From: an uncultured archaeon
Lineage (GTDB): Archaea; Nanobdellota; Nanobdellia; Woesearchaeales; UBA583
Length of the DNA: 52,183 bases
Assembly (NCBI GenBank): GCA_937138345.1
Contig: CAKZOW010000046.1
Coordinates: 1 to 52,183 of the forward strand
Direction: 5' to 3'
Part shown: positions 51,379 through 52,183 of the stretch, one piece after another
How the letters are laid out: each line of letters opens with the position of its first letter
Position numbering within the stretch: the first letter of the stretch is position 1
Position numbers and translations under genes: made by a program
The notes under the pieces: model-generated
What the model saw: the letters and a program-made list of their open reading frames with translations, nothing else
What the model was told of the DNA's origin: nothing
The model's database searches: none

Positions 51379-52164
51379 TTATTTTTTACCCATTAATTTT
51401 TTTGCAATTTTTGCAGATGCTGACATTGGAACTAATTTTGTGAGTAGTGCTCCAGCCTTATTTTGCATTCCTGCTACTACGTGGCTTTGTCTATTAACCA
51501 TAGCATCAAAACCAATTTGAGCTACTTCTTGAGCATCCATTACACCTGGTCCTGAAAATAGTGAAGACTTGTCCATTCCTGCAACTTTATCAAAATTTGT
51601 TTTTGTAGGTCCTGGACACAGAGTTGTAACTGAGACTCCTTTTGATTCAACTTCTTCGTGAAGTGCTTTTGAAAATGATAATACAAATGCTTTAGTTGCA
51701 GCATAGGTAGACATTTGAGGAATTGGTTGGAATGCAGCTGTTGATGCAACATTTAAGATTCTTCCTTTTCTTTTAATTACTTGGGGTAAAAATGTATGTG
51801 TTAGTTCAACTAATTTTGAACAATTAAGAGAGATCATTGAGAGTTCTTTTTCAAGAGGTAATTTTTCAAATAAACCACTTGTTCCAAATCCTGCATTATT
51901 AATTAAATTATTAATTATGAGTTTTTTTCTTTTTAATTTTGCTTCAATTGATGAAATAGATTTTTCTTCAAGTAAATCTTGATCAATAATATGGATTGTT
52001 GCTTTATATGTCGTCTCTAATTCTTTTTTGATTTTTTTTAATACATCTTTTGATCTTGCAACAAGTACTAAATCGTGATGTTCTTTTGCACAAATTTTTG
52101 CAAATTCAAGTCCAATTCCTGAACTTGCTCCTGTAATTAAAGTGAGTGGTCTTTTCTTTGCCAT
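51379..52164 (-). CDS. Short-chain dehydrogenase/reductase
   Basis: The 261-aa classical SDR has the cofactor-binding 'TGASSGIG' (10-17), an Arg in 'LVARSKD' favouring NADP, 'NNLINNAGFG' (about 85), the catalytic Ser in 'NVASTAAF' and the 'YAATK' Tyr/Lys pair (about 155), then 'LCPGPTKTNF'. It resembles the DltE/YqjQ-like subgroup with a C-terminal 'KLVPMSASAKIAKKLM'. Substrate unknown. The stop lies seven bases from the repeat copy at 51338-51372. Confidence 0.9.
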   Translation of the reverse strand: MAKKRPLTLITGASSGIGLEFAKICAKEHHDLVLVARSKDVLKKIKKELETTYKATIHIIDQDLLEEKSISSIEAKLKRKKLIINNLINNAGFGTSGLFEKLPLEKELSMISLNCSKLVELTHTFLPQVIKRKGRILNVASTAAFQPIPQMSTYAATKAFVLSFSKALHEEVESKGVSVTTLCPGPTKTNFDKVAGMDKSSLFSGPGVMDAQEVAQIGFDAMVNRQSHVVAGMQNKAGALLTKLVPMSASAKIAKKLMGKK

Positions 52165-52183
52165 AGTTTAATTATGAATTGAG

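Overview
The window is a strongly AT-rich stretch of an archaeal chromosome. The archaeal assignment rests on several things visible here: a Kae1-type TsaD, a Hef helicase/nuclease (XPF/FANCM type), an archaeal FlaI/FlaJ-like secretion ATPase and membrane protein pair, pilin-like N-termini, and TATA boxes about 25 bases upstream of many start codons with little or no leader. The gene style (many ORFans, huge beta-helix surface proteins, compact operons) suggests a DPANN-type lineage such as Woesearchaeota/Pacearchaeota, but that is inference. There is no rRNA and no CRISPR. One tRNA, tRNA-Lys(CTT), is present.

Layout. 1-2.5 kb: a truncated Na+/Ca2+ exchanger gene, then a pilin-anchored seven-blade beta-propeller gene bounded by 42-bp direct repeats. 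2.6-8.7 kb: tRNA-Lys, tsaD, a Yip1-like protein, a small membrane protein and a 1253-aa beta-helix surface protein. 8.8-13 kb: hef and a lipoprotein. 13-20 kb: a compact minus-strand operon (DUF1294, DUF218, HemK2 methyltransferase fused to a kinase, two bacterial-PH-domain proteins, ABC ATPase, ABC permease). 20-25.3 kb: a membrane-anchored beta-helix protein and uvrA. 25.5-27.5 kb: an overlapping HDOD + EAL gene pair, a cyclic-di-GMP-type module that is very unusual for an archaeon. 27.6-28.7 kb: a GH15-like glycosidase. 28.7-47.2 kb: a large archaeal pilus/secretion locus. It holds a tail-anchored coiled-coil protein, the ATPase, the membrane platform, at least six small single-TM pilin-like proteins (one only 30 aa, absent from the ORF track), an 808-aa cysteine-rich surface protein, an 893-aa beta-helix protein and a divergent 1902-aa VWA plus triple-beta-helix protein. 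47.2-52.2 kb: several ORFans, DoxX and a short-chain dehydrogenase.

How they may work together: the pilus ATPase and platform probably assemble the TM-anchored pilin-like proteins. The VWA/beta-helix, cysteine-rich and beta-helix proteins are plausible adhesins or carbohydrate-binding/cleaving appendage components (inference). The HDOD-EAL pair could tie surface behaviour to a cyclic dinucleotide, but no GGDEF synthase is visible here.

The most unusual signal is structural. At eight places a gene end, gene start or promoter is duplicated as a direct repeat (about 20-80 bp) around an inserted segment. In six cases the insert is only about 60-105 bp, usually with short perfect hairpins, and two of these inserts share sequence blocks in the same order. 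In two cases the repeats enclose whole genes. The neighbouring gene is always left intact. This looks like a recurrent gene-boundary-duplicating insertion process, perhaps an undescribed small mobile element or recombination system.
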